NCBI GenBank assembly: GCA_017940415.1
Contig: JAGAYR010000044.1
Coordinates: 186,001 to 250,000 of the forward strand
Reading direction: 5' to 3'
Length of the DNA: 64,000 nucleotides
Source: Lachnospiraceae bacterium
GTDB lineage: Bacteria; Bacillota; Clostridia; Lachnospirales; Lachnospiraceae
The stretch's first letter is position 1, and each line of letters starts with the position of its first letter. Under the pieces are notes generated by a model that did no database searches, was not told where the DNA came from, and saw only the letters and a program-made list of their open reading frames with translations. The position numbers were made by a program, and so were the translations under genes. Of this stretch, positions 45,612 through 56,452 are shown piece after piece.

Positions 45612-47804
45612 CTACATAACAGGTCTGTTTTGCCATCCGGCAGTATGAGGTATATCTAGATTCGAGTCACCTTGAACAATGCTCTTCAAAATGATCCGGC
45701 ACATATTCTCGTCTTCATCGGTAAACTCTATCCTGCTTGTAACCTCATCACTTGCAGGGATAAGAAGAGGAACCGAATTATAAATCACATTCATGCAATG
45801 AAGGCAGTCGCACTTAACAGGAAATGCGATACCTTTTCTGTCTATTATAGTCTCAAATCCCGGTTTATGCGAACAGGATTTAAGGGTCTTGCGAATACAG
45901 TTTGCGGTTATCATAAGAGGTGCTCTGCCATAAATCACTCTTTCAGAAACATTGTCTGAAGAAGCAGCAAGCTCTCTGCATTCAGTGTTCGAAAGTTCCA
46001 GCGGATACGTATGGTCAAAAGAATACGTATCCAGAAATGCCGATGCCTTAGAATTATAGGTATATAGATTGAAATCCGTGATTATCGGAGCATCGGAGTA
46101 TTTACCGCGAACCAAGCACAAGTCCTCAAGAGTTCTTATGAGAAATCCCTTAATAACACCTTTTTCATACAGTATAAAAAGAGGTGATATGTCATCTCCT
46201 TTTCTTCGAATCTGAGAAAGCGCAGCAAATGCAGGGATATTCAGAGCATCTATATGAGATAAAACATCGGAACCATCTTCCATCAGCAAAGATTCTTCAA
46301 TGTAAATCCTGCAGATTTCAGCAAGTTCTCCTTCATCATATAAATTGTGTATTACGTAAACCTGAGATGCAGTTCCAATCAAGATGCTGTACATACCCGG
46401 TTTATCATTTAAAGGGGAAAAGCCTTGATTTTCGGCATTTTCAGACCTTTTGCAAGAAAAACTGTCGTTATTGATTATGTCAACCCTCAAATTGGCAGAC
46501 AGGTCATCCAGACATGCTCTTCTGAGTTCATTGATACCTTTTAAAGAGTAAAACACATCATTTTCAATATCAATCGTTATCATATCCTCATCTGTTGAAA
46601 ATACTGTATTTCCAAGCTTTTTGAGAGATTTGATAACGTCTGTTCTTCCAATTGAGGTTTTCTGAGCCTGCTGAACAATCTCGCCTTCAGCATATCCATA
46701 GGCCTGTCTTCCATCTGAAGTTTCGCAAAATGCATTCAAAGAAGCCGGATGTCCCTTTTTAAATAATGCACTGAAGTTTACTTTTATCTTAGGTATACAA
46801 TCAAGACTCTTGAATCTGTTATTATCGCTTTCCGCCTTATCATCCGAATCGGATCTGTAACCGTGACTTGAAACGGTAACCATTTCTTTTCCGTTATGTC
46901 TGTCATAATATCCGTGGGAAAGATTTCCGCGTACGTATAATCCGGAAAGCGTCTCAAGATCCTTCTTGTCGATCCTGTACTCCTTACCAAAATCTATAAG
47001 ATCCAGATATTTTCTGTATATCGAAATAACACCGTAGACATATTCCGCGGGTTTCATTCTTCCTTCAACTTTAAGACTGCATACTCCGGAATTAATGATC
47101 TCGGGAAGTATCTCAAGAGTACACATGTCCTTAAGGCTTAAAGGGTACTTCTCCTCGCCGGATCTGTCGGAAACAAGTCTGTAGGGAAGCCTGCAGGGCT
47201 GTGCACATCTTCCGCGGTTTCCGCTTCTTCCCCCAAGTACAGAAGAAAAAAGACACTGTCCCGAATATGAATAGCACATGGCACCGTGAATGAAGCATTC
47301 AATTTCCATTCCGGTCTTGTCATAGATTTCCCTGATTTCATCAAAAGAAATCTCTCTTGCGGGAACAACTCTTGAAAATCCGTTTCGCTTTAACAACTCT
47401 GCGGCATAAGGACCGGTGACGGACATCTGAGTACTTGCATGGATAGGGATATTAGGTTTATTTTCCTTGAAAAACGAAGCTACCCCGAGGTCCTGAATTA
47501 TGAAACCGTCGCATACATCGCACACGCCACTTTCCGCAAATTCATACAGATCGTCCAGTTCTTTTTCTTTTACAAGAGTATTTACGGTAAGATATATCCT
47601 TTTTCCTAAAAGATGAGCAATATCAGCACATTCGAAAATCTCATCATTTGTAAAATTACCGGCATAGGCTCTGGCTCCGAATTTCTGAGCAGCCATATAA
47701 ACCGCATCCGCACCCGCACTGAGGGCAGCATAAAAAGACTCCTTGCTGCCTGCAGGCGCAAGGAGCTCAGTCTTTTTATTATATTTTATAAATTCGGATG
47801 CCAT
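45612..47804 (-). CDS. U32 family peptidase / RlhA-like protein
   Basis: A 730-residue member of peptidase family U32. TELLAPAGSKESFYAALSAGADAVYM and the signature cysteines in ECFIHGAMCYSYSGQCLFS and GRCAQPCRLPY are present; two further cysteines (DCLHC) near the C-terminus complete the iron-sulphur-type set. Relatives such as RlhA introduce a hydroxycytidine in 23S rRNA rather than cleave peptides. The start follows the zapA stop by 4 bases. Confidence 0.9.
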   Translation of the reverse strand: MASEFIKYNKKTELLAPAGSKESFYAALSAGADAVYMAAQKFGARAYAGNFTNDEIFECADIAHLLGKRIYLTVNTLVKEKELDDLYEFAESGVCDVCDGFIIQDLGVASFFKENKPNIPIHASTQMSVTGPYAAELLKRNGFSRVVPAREISFDEIREIYDKTGMEIECFIHGAMCYSYSGQCLFSSVLGGRSGNRGRCAQPCRLPYRLVSDRSGEEKYPLSLKDMCTLEILPEIINSGVCSLKVEGRMKPAEYVYGVISIYRKYLDLIDFGKEYRIDKKDLETLSGLYVRGNLSHGYYDRHNGKEMVTVSSHGYRSDSDDKAESDNNRFKSLDCIPKIKVNFSALFKKGHPASLNAFCETSDGRQAYGYAEGEIVQQAQKTSIGRTDVIKSLKKLGNTVFSTDEDMITIDIENDVFYSLKGINELRRACLDDLSANLRVDIINNDSFSCKRSENAENQGFSPLNDKPGMYSILIGTASQVYVIHNLYDEGELAEICRIYIEESLLMEDGSDVLSHIDALNIPAFAALSQIRRKGDDISPLFILYEKGVIKGFLIRTLEDLCLVRGKYSDAPIITDFNLYTYNSKASAFLDTYSFDHTYPLELSNTECRELAASSDNVSERVIYGRAPLMITANCIRKTLKSCSHKPGFETIIDRKGIAFPVKCDCLHCMNVIYNSVPLLIPASDEVTSRIEFTDEDENMCRIILKSIVQGDSNLDIPHTAGWQNRPVM

Positions 47805-47808
47805 TATC

Positions 47809-48561
47809 TCAATGTTTGTTCAGAGGGAATGGAGCGATGTCTTTATCTTTAACAAGCCTTGGCTGTGAATCCATTCTTAAAGAACCTACCTTGGGCTCTT
47901 CTTTTTTCTCTTCCTCTTTCTTCTCTTCGGCTTTTTCCTCAGTCTTTACTTCAGGCTTGGTAGCATCAACTTTTTCTTCCTGCTTAGGTGCTTCAGCTTT
48001 GGGAGCTTCCTGCTTGGGAGGTTCCGGAGCAGGAGCAGGTTTGGGCTCCGATTTAGGTTCGGGCTTAGACTCGGATTTAGCTTCAGCTTTAGATTCAGAC
48101 TTAGCTTCGGATTTGGATTCTTTCTCTTCCTTGTCTTCTTTTTCAGTCTTCGAATTCTTATCTCTGGTTCTGAGTTTAGCATCAAGCTGAATAAGCTTCT
48201 TGGAGCTCTCAGCCATCTTATCCTGAAGAGTTCTTACCTGTTCATCGGCTTTATCGAGTCTGCTCTGGGTTGTGACAATATCATGCTTGAGATTATAGAT
48301 TTCCTTATCCTTATCCTTGATAAGCTGCTCATTTTCTACGAGTCTCTCGCTTATCTTCATGTAATCATCGGCAATATTAAGTGCCACAAGGAGCATCTGG
48401 GTTTCCTTGTTCTGAGACCTGAATGATACTGCATTTCTGCACTCATCCATCTTCTTGTTGATGTAATTTGCAACTTTCTGAGTGTACTCGGCAGTTTCAT
48501 AACCGGTCAGGGTAAGGACTTTACCTGCGATTATAACCTGAGTCTCATTCATGTCTGCCAT
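47809..48561 (-). CDS. zapA: Cell division protein ZapA with long repetitive tail
   Basis: Positive regulator of FtsZ ring assembly. Residues 1-100 are a ZapA domain (TQVIIAGKVLTLTGYETAEYTQKVANYI, then LVALNIADDYMKI) followed by a coiled coil to about 140. The remaining roughly 110 residues are a Lys/Glu/Pro/Ser/Ala tail with short repeats such as KSESKAEAKSESKPEPKSEP. Ordinary ZapA is 90-130 residues, so the tail is an unusual addition. GGAGG lies 6 bases before the ATG. Confidence 0.87.
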   Translation of the reverse strand: MADMNETQVIIAGKVLTLTGYETAEYTQKVANYINKKMDECRNAVSFRSQNKETQMLLVALNIADDYMKISERLVENEQLIKDKDKEIYNLKHDIVTTQSRLDKADEQVRTLQDKMAESSKKLIQLDAKLRTRDKNSKTEKEDKEEKESKSEAKSESKAEAKSESKPEPKSEPKPAPAPEPPKQEAPKAEAPKQEEKVDATKPEVKTEEKAEEKKEEEKKEEPKVGSLRMDSQPRLVKDKDIAPFPLNKH

Positions 48562-48622
48562 AAGAAACCTCCGAAACTAATTTATCAAAAATCAGTATAT
48601 ATAAATATTCGGCATTAATCAA

Positions 48623-49621
48623 TCATGTGAGCCACATATCGAGATGCTCTCTTGCAAGATCCGTAATAACTCTGCCTTTGGGAGTGCGCATTATGAATCC
48701 GTTCTTAAGAAGATACGGCTCATATACATCCTCTATGGTACCGGAATCCTCTCCGGTTGCGGCAGCAAGGGTATCAAGCCCCACGGGACCGCCGTCAAAT
48801 TTCTTTATAATGGTTTCAAGGATCTTTCTGTCGGTATTATCGAGTCCGACTTTATCTATGGACATTAAATCCATAGCTTCAATGGCAATATCTTTGGTAA
48901 TGATGCCGTCATATCTGACCAAAGCGTAATCTCTTACACGCTTGAGCATTCTGTTAGCAATACGGGGAGTTCCGCGGCTTCTTCTTGCAAGCTCAAGGGC
49001 GGCATCCTTTTTAATCTCAACATTCAGCTTACCCGATGAAAACATAAGAACTTCGGCAAGTTCCTCGGGAGTATAGAACTCCATGTGGAATTGCTCTCCG
49101 AATCTGTCTCTTAAAGGAGCGGTAAGCATATCAGCCCTTGTTGTAGCACCGATAAGGGTAAAGTGAGGCAAAGGAAGTCTAACACTTCTTGCTGATGAGG
49201 AAGAATCCTTACCGATCATAACATCAATAGCAAAGTCCTCCATCGCAGGATAAAGCACCTCTTCAACCTGACGGTTAAGCCTGTGAATCTCATCAATAAA
49301 AAGCATATCTCTTTCCTGAAGAGAATTCAGGATTGCTGCCATCTCCGAAGGCTTCTCGATTGCGGGACCCGAAGTGATCTTAATATGGGTTCCCATCTCA
49401 TTGGAGATGATGCCGGCAAGAGTGGTTTTACCAAGTCCGGGAGGTCCGTAAAGAAGGATATGATCCAGCGCATCGCCTCTTGCTTTGGCAGCTTCGATCT
49501 GGATGATAAGTCTTTCCTTGATGGCTTCCTGACCGATGTATTCTTTTAACCTGGTTGGTCTTAAAGAATGCTCTACAGGCTTATCTTCATTTGTGATATT
49601 GGTTTCTATACTTCTGGGCAT
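48623..49621 (-). CDS. ruvB: Holliday junction branch migration helicase RuvB
   Basis: AAA+ motor for branch migration, 332 residues. Walker [10 protein letters not shown], Walker [11 protein letters not shown], sensor [10 protein letters not shown], the Arg finger region [11 protein letters not shown], and a C-terminal winged helix. Start follows ruvA by 7 bases. Together with RuvA it would hand junctions to RecU, encoded elsewhere in this window. Confidence 0.96.
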   Translation of the reverse strand: MPRSIETNITNEDKPVEHSLRPTRLKEYIGQEAIKERLIIQIEAAKARGDALDHILLYGPPGLGKTTLAGIISNEMGTHIKITSGPAIEKPSEMAAILNSLQERDMLFIDEIHRLNRQVEEVLYPAMEDFAIDVMIGKDSSSSARSVRLPLPHFTLIGATTRADMLTAPLRDRFGEQFHMEFYTPEELAEVLMFSSGKLNVEIKKDAALELARRSRGTPRIANRMLKRVRDYALVRYDGIITKDIAIEAMDLMSIDKVGLDNTDRKILETIIKKFDGGPVGLDTLAAATGEDSGTIEDVYEPYLLKNGFIMRTPKGRVITDLAREHLDMWLT

Positions 49622-49628
49622 AAACGAA

Positions 49629-50246
49629 TTATTTTCCGTATAAAGTCTTTAAAGCAAGGGATAAAAGCGTTCCGGAATCAAGAGTCTCATGACCGTCTAC
49701 AGCCATAATGGCTTTGGTGCTCTCAGACTCGGAATAGCCTAGTGACACAAGAGCCGCAAGAGCATCGGTCTCTTCTCTTCCCATGTTGGCTTTCTGAACA
49801 ACTGTAGGAGTACCCGCAAACTTCTTGGCAAGGGAATCATCGGAAAGATCAACTTTTCCTTTGAGTTCGATAATGATCTTACCGGCAGTCTTGGCAGATA
49901 TTCCCTTAGCCTTAGACAAAGCCTTGATATCGTCACTGATGACCGCATACCTTACGGAATCGGCATCCATTACGGATAAAAGAGAAAGAGCACTCTTGGG
50001 ACCGACACCCGATACGGAGATAAGCTTCTTGAACATATCAAGTTCATCTCTGTCGGAAAAACCGTACAGCTGGAATGTATCTTCAGCAACCTGGGTATAA
50101 GTATAAAGTTTTACATGATCTCCCACGGATCCGATCTCGGCAGAACATCTGGCAGTGATATTGACGTTTATACCAAGACCTCCGATATCGATGACACACA
50201 TATCGGTTTCGAGAAGATCCAGGATTCCTTCTACAAATGCAAACAC
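49629..50246 (-). CDS. ruvA: Holliday junction branch migration protein RuvA
   Basis: DNA-binding subunit of RuvAB, 205 residues. OB domain with FVEGILDLL, helix-hairpin-helix region [14 protein letters not shown] and [19 protein letters not shown], then a C-terminal RuvB-binding domain with [14 protein letters not shown]. The start is a GTG giving a sequence colinear with the N-terminus of Bacillus RuvA. It follows leuD by 23 bases. Confidence 0.95.
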   Translation of the reverse strand: MFAFVEGILDLLETDMCVIDIGGLGINVNITARCSAEIGSVGDHVKLYTYTQVAEDTFQLYGFSDRDELDMFKKLISVSGVGPKSALSLLSVMDADSVRYAVISDDIKALSKAKGISAKTAGKIIIELKGKVDLSDDSLAKKFAGTPTVVQKANMGREETDALAALVSLGYSESESTKAIMAVDGHETLDSGTLLSLALKTLYGK

Positions 50247-50269
50247 TGTAAACTCAGTCCTCTTTTTCC

Positions 50270-50761
50270 TTACTTGCCTTCATTGATGAAGTTAACAAGA
50301 CCGCCTGCAGCAATAAGTTTCTGCATAAACTCAGGAAATGCTTGTCCCTGATAGGAAGTTCCCTTGGTGATATCGGTGATGATACCGGTATTAAAGTCAA
50401 TCTCAACCTCGTCACCGGCCTCGATATTCTTGGAAGCTTCGGGACACTCGATAATGGGAAGTCCAATGTTAATCGCATTGCGATAAAAGATACGAGCGAA
50501 TGTCTCTGCGATTACACAGGATACACCGGATGCTTTGATGGAGATGGGTGCATGCTCTCTTGAAGAACCGCATCCGAAATTCTTGGCAGCTACGATGATG
50601 TCGCCCTTGTTTACTTTCTTGGTAAATTCCTTATCGATATCCTCCATGCAATGAGTTGAAAGCTCGGCAGGATCAGAGGAATTAAGGTATCTTGCGGGGA
50701 TTATAACATCGGTGTCTACATTGTCACCGTATTTAAATACTCTTCCTTTAGCGTTATCCAT
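50270..50761 (-). CDS. leuD: 3-isopropylmalate dehydratase small subunit
   Basis: Small subunit of the leucine-pathway isomerase, 163 residues. [39 protein letters not shown] and [18 protein letters not shown] are the family signature. 18 bases downstream of leuC; GGAGA before ATG. It heads into ruvA on the same strand, so leucine synthesis and recombination genes may share a transcript. Confidence 0.95.
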   Translation of the reverse strand: MDNAKGRVFKYGDNVDTDVIIPARYLNSSDPAELSTHCMEDIDKEFTKKVNKGDIIVAAKNFGCGSSREHAPISIKASGVSCVIAETFARIFYRNAINIGLPIIECPEASKNIEAGDEVEIDFNTGIITDITKGTSYQGQAFPEFMQKLIAAGGLVNFINEGK

Positions 50762-50779
50762 TATATATATCTCCTTCTA

Positions 50780-52048
50780 TTACAGATCTTCGGGACAAGC
50801 GATGTAGCCTTTTATAGCACTTGCTGCTGCAACTGCGGGGCTTGCAAGGTATACTTCCGAATCAACATGTCCCATACGGCCTACAAAGTTTCTGTTGGTC
50901 GTAGATACGCATCTTTCTCCCGCAGCCATAACGCCCATGTATCCGCCGAGGCAGGGACCGCATGTAGGAGTAGAAACAACGCATCCTGATTCGATGAAGA
51001 TCTTAAGAAGACCTTCTTCAAGGCACTGCATGTAAACAGCCTGAGTAGCGGGAAGAACGATTGCTCTCATACCCTTGGCAATATGTCTGCCCTTAAGGAT
51101 TTCAGCTGCAATTCTCATATCGGAGATACGTCCGTTGGTACATGATCCGATAACAACCTGGTCAATCTTAACATCACCCTCTTTATGTACCTGATCTATG
51201 GTATGGGTATTCTCGGGAAGATGAGGGAATGAAATGGTAGGACGAAGTTCATTAAGATTGATCTCATAAACCTCATCATACTCTGCATCCTCATCAGCTT
51301 CGAATACCTTGTAATCTCTCTTGGTGTGCTCTTTAAGATATTCGATTGTCTTATCATCAACAGGGAAAATTCCGTTCTTTCCGCCTGCTTCGATAGCCAT
51401 GTTGGCAACGGTAAATCTGTCATCCATGGAAAGTGATGCAACGCCGGGTCCGACGAACTCCATTGACTTATAAAGAGCTCCGTCAACACCGATCATTCCG
51501 ATGATGTGAAGAATAAGGTCTTTGCCGCTTACATCCCCCTCAAACTCTCCCTTAAGAACGAATTTAATAGCTGAAGGAACCTTAAACCACGCTTTACCGG
51601 TAGCCATGCCGGCAGCCATGTCTGTGGAACCTACACCGGTTGAAAATGCACCGAGTGCACCGTATGTACAAGTATGGGAATCTGCTCCGATGATAACGTC
51701 ACCGGGAACGGTAAGACCTTTTTCGGGAAGAAGCGCGTGCTCAATACCCATCTCACCGACTTCGAAATAGTTGGTAATCTCATTTCTGCGTGCAAATTCT
51801 CTTACGCATTTGCAGTGCTCTGCGGATTTGATATCCTTGTTGGGTACGAAGTGATCGGGAACAAGTGCGATCTTGTCCTTGTTGAACACACCGTCAACCT
51901 TCATTTTCTCGATCTCATGAATGGCAACGGGTGATGTAATATCGTTACCGAGTACAAGATCAAGTTCAGCCATGATAAGATCCCCGGCCTTAACCGATTC
52001 CATTCCGGCAGCTCTTGCCAGGATCTTTTGAGTCATTGTCATTCCCAT
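50780..52048 (-). CDS. leuC: 3-isopropylmalate dehydratase large subunit
   Basis: [4Fe-4S] isomerase converting 2- to 3-isopropylmalate. 422 residues; [20 protein letters not shown], the cluster cysteines in IGSCTNGR and [22 protein letters not shown] precedes the ATG. No leuA or leuB is present here. Confidence 0.95.
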   Translation of the reverse strand: MGMTMTQKILARAAGMESVKAGDLIMAELDLVLGNDITSPVAIHEIEKMKVDGVFNKDKIALVPDHFVPNKDIKSAEHCKCVREFARRNEITNYFEVGEMGIEHALLPEKGLTVPGDVIIGADSHTCTYGALGAFSTGVGSTDMAAGMATGKAWFKVPSAIKFVLKGEFEGDVSGKDLILHIIGMIGVDGALYKSMEFVGPGVASLSMDDRFTVANMAIEAGGKNGIFPVDDKTIEYLKEHTKRDYKVFEADEDAEYDEVYEINLNELRPTISFPHLPENTHTIDQVHKEGDVKIDQVVIGSCTNGRISDMRIAAEILKGRHIAKGMRAIVLPATQAVYMQCLEEGLLKIFIESGCVVSTPTCGPCLGGYMGVMAAGERCVSTTNRNFVGRMGHVDSEVYLASPAVAAASAIKGYIACPEDL

Positions 52049-52099
52049 GTCTAAATCCTCTTTCTTAAAACTACAGATTAGCTCACAACAAGCCGTATT

Positions 52100-52128
52100 A
52101 TTATATCATCTTTTCGCTTATTTATCAG
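52100..52128 (-). promoter_or_regulatory. leuC promoter
   Basis: Minus strand -35 CTGATA (52123-52128), 17-base spacer ending TGA, perfect -10 TATAAT (52100-52105). The leader is about 45 bases; no T-box fold is apparent. Confidence 0.6.
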
Positions 52129-52150
52129 CATTTATACAAGATTTTGAATA

Positions 52151-52185
52151 AAAAATCGGCCCCGTTTTAAGATTAACGGAGCCGA
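52151..52185 (-). terminator. Terminator of the M13 peptidase gene
   Basis: Interrupted stem TCGGC-CCGTT / AACGG-GCCGA followed on the minus strand by six T. It sits between the M13 gene and the leuC promoter. Confidence 0.75.
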
Positions 52186-52211
52186 GGAAAATATATGATA
52201 TTTGTGGCGGA

Positions 52212-54203
52212 TCAGAATATTCTCAAACGCTGATCTTCAGGGACAAAATAAGGACTGGATTCATCTATGTCGTAGGTCTCATAGAATTCGTCGAATTGGG
52301 CGAGAATGAAGTTGATTCTTGGCTTTGAAGTAAGATGAGTATCATTAAGATATATATCAAAACTATCTTCAGGATAATATTCCCGTTTCATCCTTGCATA
52401 TGTCCTGAAAAACAGATCATAGTCTGCTTCTTCTCTGTCAGCCAATACTCTGAGACAGGTTTCCATTGCGATAAGATCAGCAACCGTTTCGTTTAATTTA
52501 GTATCTCCGGGAATAGGCTTATCATACTCACATTTTAATCCATCAAGATAATCGGACACACTCTGCATCATTGAATTATATGCTTCTATCTCGGAATCCG
52601 ATAAAAACGACTCATTTAAGCCTTCCCAATCAAATTCTATTCCGGATCTGTCAATAGAATGGCCTATCTCATGCGCTAAAATAAATCCAAGAATAGCAAG
52701 TCTCTCTTCATATGTATCAGATTCGGTATACAATGGATCACATATGTACGGAGGATATACAACTAAAGAATTATATCTTGGTGAATAAATTGCATTAGCA
52801 TCAATAATACCGTTTCCAAAAGGAGCTCTGTTACTTCCCTCGAAAACCAATTGCCCTCTTTCAAAAGAACAATACAAAGATTTCAGTTCAATAAGATCCA
52901 ATATAGTATCACCGGTAAAAGCAAAATCACCGAGCAGAAATTTATGTCCATTTTCTCCTATATATTGAGTCATTCTAGACATCTTTTGCTTTATGCATTC
53001 TTTGGTTGAATCTTCAAGCCATTCCGAATCAGATACTATGGATATTTCAGCTTTTTTAATATCAAGAATTAAAGAGTTGATATCTTTCAGAAGATCATCA
53101 GATCCATATCTCTTCATATATTCTACTGACATCACATCCGGAGCATAGTATAACAAAAAATGAACATAATCATCTGAGGTATCATAAATATCATCTTCAA
53201 AATATTGTTCACAGCCTGAATAAAACATAACCCAGGTCGAACCAATTAACAGGCAATCTTTTAATGCATCTAAATTCTCCGAAGTATAAACTTCATTCAA
53301 AAACTTCGGGAGATCTTCATCTGCATAAAAATAATTTGAATTTTCTAAGTTTTGTATACCGTTAAGAATACTAAATACAGGAACATCCACGCCTGATTCA
53401 GAAAGAATTTCTGCATCCCAATAAACATACCATTCAGACAAATCATCCAGATACGAGTCAACAAGAGCGCCTATCTTAAGACCATTATTTATTATTTCTT
53501 CAACTCTTTCCTCAGAATATCCAAGATCCTGAAAAAAGGTTCTGTATAGCTCTCCCTGATCATCATTGGGATCATCCAAAACAGTTTTTAAAGAATTAAC
53601 AAATTCCGTCAATCGTTTCGGTTGATAATATAAACTATTCAGTCCGTAGTAATTAGGAATCACCTCAAAGCGAAATACGTAATCATTATTTGTATAGATA
53701 TCAGAAGAAAGCAAAGAATATAAATCGCCCAAACTATTTACTTGTTCAATACAGTTATAATACTTCCGGATAGTTTCCATTCTATCGGAAGCATCGGAAA
53801 TATCACACATTTCGTTATATAAAGTGATTACTTTAAAAAGCCCGCTTTCTTCATCAAGTGTAGATAAATCTGTAGTAACAAGAATATCCTTCATTCTGGA
53901 AAAATACAGATCGTACATTTCGTTTTCTGTAGATAAATGAGAATCACTGCCTACATACTTACTACGCCATTCCCCATTTACAAACTCATCAAAATCATAA
54001 ATAGGCTTGCCGTTGTCATCAATCTTCCCTAATATTTCCGCATCTGAAATAACCTCTTCCGAATCCGGAGAAGGCTGTATTTCGGTATCGGTTACATCAG
54101 GCTGAGCATTACTCGGAGAACATCCGATGAGACAAAAAACTAAAAGAAACGACAAGAACAGAGAAAAGTACCTTTTGGAACTACGAACCATTTTGTTTTT
54201 CAT
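52212..54203 (-). CDS. M13 family metallopeptidase lipoprotein
   Basis: Neprilysin-type zinc endopeptidase, 663 residues, exported and lipid-anchored: a hydrophobic signal (13-27) ends in a lipobox LIGC with Cys28. The zinc motif LAHEIGHSID and the third ligand in NETVADLIAM are present, as are NAIYSPRYNSLVVYPPYI and a C-terminal NDTHLTSKPRINFIL, typical of M13. The linker after Cys28 is polar and acidic. Physiological substrates are unknown. ATG at 54203 has AGGAG 8 bases ahead; an upstream in-frame start falls in the ilvC terminator and is rejected. Confidence 0.9.
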   Translation of the reverse strand: MKNKMVRSSKRYFSLFLSFLLVFCLIGCSPSNAQPDVTDTEIQPSPDSEEVISDAEILGKIDDNGKPIYDFDEFVNGEWRSKYVGSDSHLSTENEMYDLYFSRMKDILVTTDLSTLDEESGLFKVITLYNEMCDISDASDRMETIRKYYNCIEQVNSLGDLYSLLSSDIYTNNDYVFRFEVIPNYYGLNSLYYQPKRLTEFVNSLKTVLDDPNDDQGELYRTFFQDLGYSEERVEEIINNGLKIGALVDSYLDDLSEWYVYWDAEILSESGVDVPVFSILNGIQNLENSNYFYADEDLPKFLNEVYTSENLDALKDCLLIGSTWVMFYSGCEQYFEDDIYDTSDDYVHFLLYYAPDVMSVEYMKRYGSDDLLKDINSLILDIKKAEISIVSDSEWLEDSTKECIKQKMSRMTQYIGENGHKFLLGDFAFTGDTILDLIELKSLYCSFERGQLVFEGSNRAPFGNGIIDANAIYSPRYNSLVVYPPYICDPLYTESDTYEERLAILGFILAHEIGHSIDRSGIEFDWEGLNESFLSDSEIEAYNSMMQSVSDYLDGLKCEYDKPIPGDTKLNETVADLIAMETCLRVLADREEADYDLFFRTYARMKREYYPEDSFDIYLNDTHLTSKPRINFILAQFDEFYETYDIDESSPYFVPEDQRLRIF

Positions 54204-54221
54204 AAAAAGACTCCTAATACA

Positions 54222-54266
54222 AAAATGCCCCCGCACTTTGATTATATCAAAATGCGAAGGCATTTT
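54222..54266 (-). terminator. ilvC terminator
   Basis: Imperfect long hairpin with outer arms AAAATGCC / GGCATTTT and an inner TTTGAT / ATCAAA, followed by a T-run on the minus strand. Confidence 0.8.
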
Positions 54267-54280
54267 ATATGTTTTAGGAA

Positions 54281-55848
<1,568 letters not shown>

Positions 55849-55889
55849 AAATATTCACCTATCAATATAGTAAAATCGTAACTTTTAAT

Positions 55890-55918
55890 ACTTTACCGCT
55901 TTACTACGCTAATGTCAA
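55890..55918 (-). promoter_or_regulatory. Promoter of the second ilvN and ilvC
   Basis: Minus strand -35 TTGACA (55913-55918, perfect), 17-base spacer, -10 TAAAGT (55890-55895). The spacer contains CATTAGCGTAGTAAAG, nearly identical to a stretch in the his leader. Confidence 0.6.
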
Positions 55919-55941
55919 CGTCCTTATGTAACTATTTTTGC

Positions 55942-56436
55942 TTAATTCTGTTCATTTTCGGAGCACTTGGAAAGAGCAAGGGTTCCGGTGCGGGCCACCT
56001 CAACGATGGAAATCGAACGGAACATCTCCAGAAGGAGCTTAATACGCTCAGGTGAGGCACAGATCTGGATCATCATATAGTGAAGGCTCATGTCTACTAT
56101 TTCAGCCTTCATAACTTCACAGATTTCCATTATCTCCGCACGGTTATTCTTATTATACTTGATCTTCATCAGCATCAGCTCACGGGATACACACTGCATC
56201 TCAGTGAAGGTCTTGACCTTTATGACATCAAGCTTTTTATTCAGCTGTTTTTCAATCTGCTCAAGAGTTCTCTCATCACCGCTTGATACGATAGTCATGG
56301 AAGATACGGTAGGGTCATCCGTCTCTCCGACTGCCAGTGAATCGATGTTAAAATTTCTTCGTGAAAAGAGTCCGCTGACTTTGGAAAGAACGCCGGCTCT
56401 GTTTTCTACATTTACGGAATAGATTCTTTTATTCAT
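55942..56436 (-). CDS. ilvN: Acetolactate synthase small subunit (first copy)
   Basis: 164-residue regulatory subunit with NRAGVLSKVSGLFSRRNFNIDSL and C-terminal SIVEVARTGTLALSK. It follows ilvB by 16 bases, the classical large-small order. AGGTGGTGGAG precedes the ATG. A second ilvN paralogue follows after 93 bases. Confidence 0.94.
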   Translation of the reverse strand: MNKRIYSVNVENRAGVLSKVSGLFSRRNFNIDSLAVGETDDPTVSSMTIVSSGDERTLEQIEKQLNKKLDVIKVKTFTEMQCVSRELMLMKIKYNKNNRAEIMEICEVMKAEIVDMSLHYMMIQICASPERIKLLLEMFRSISIVEVARTGTLALSKCSENEQN

Positions 56437-56452
56437 ACTCCACCACCTAACT

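Noticed and set aside
52049-52150. Possible T-box or leucine leader peptide upstream of leuC
   Set aside because: The leader after the -10 box is only about 45 bases and shows no Leu-codon run or T-box sequence.
54204-54263. Longer N-terminus for the M13 peptidase
   Set aside because: It falls within the ilvC terminator, and the ATG at 54203 has AGGAG and leads straight into a lipoprotein signal.
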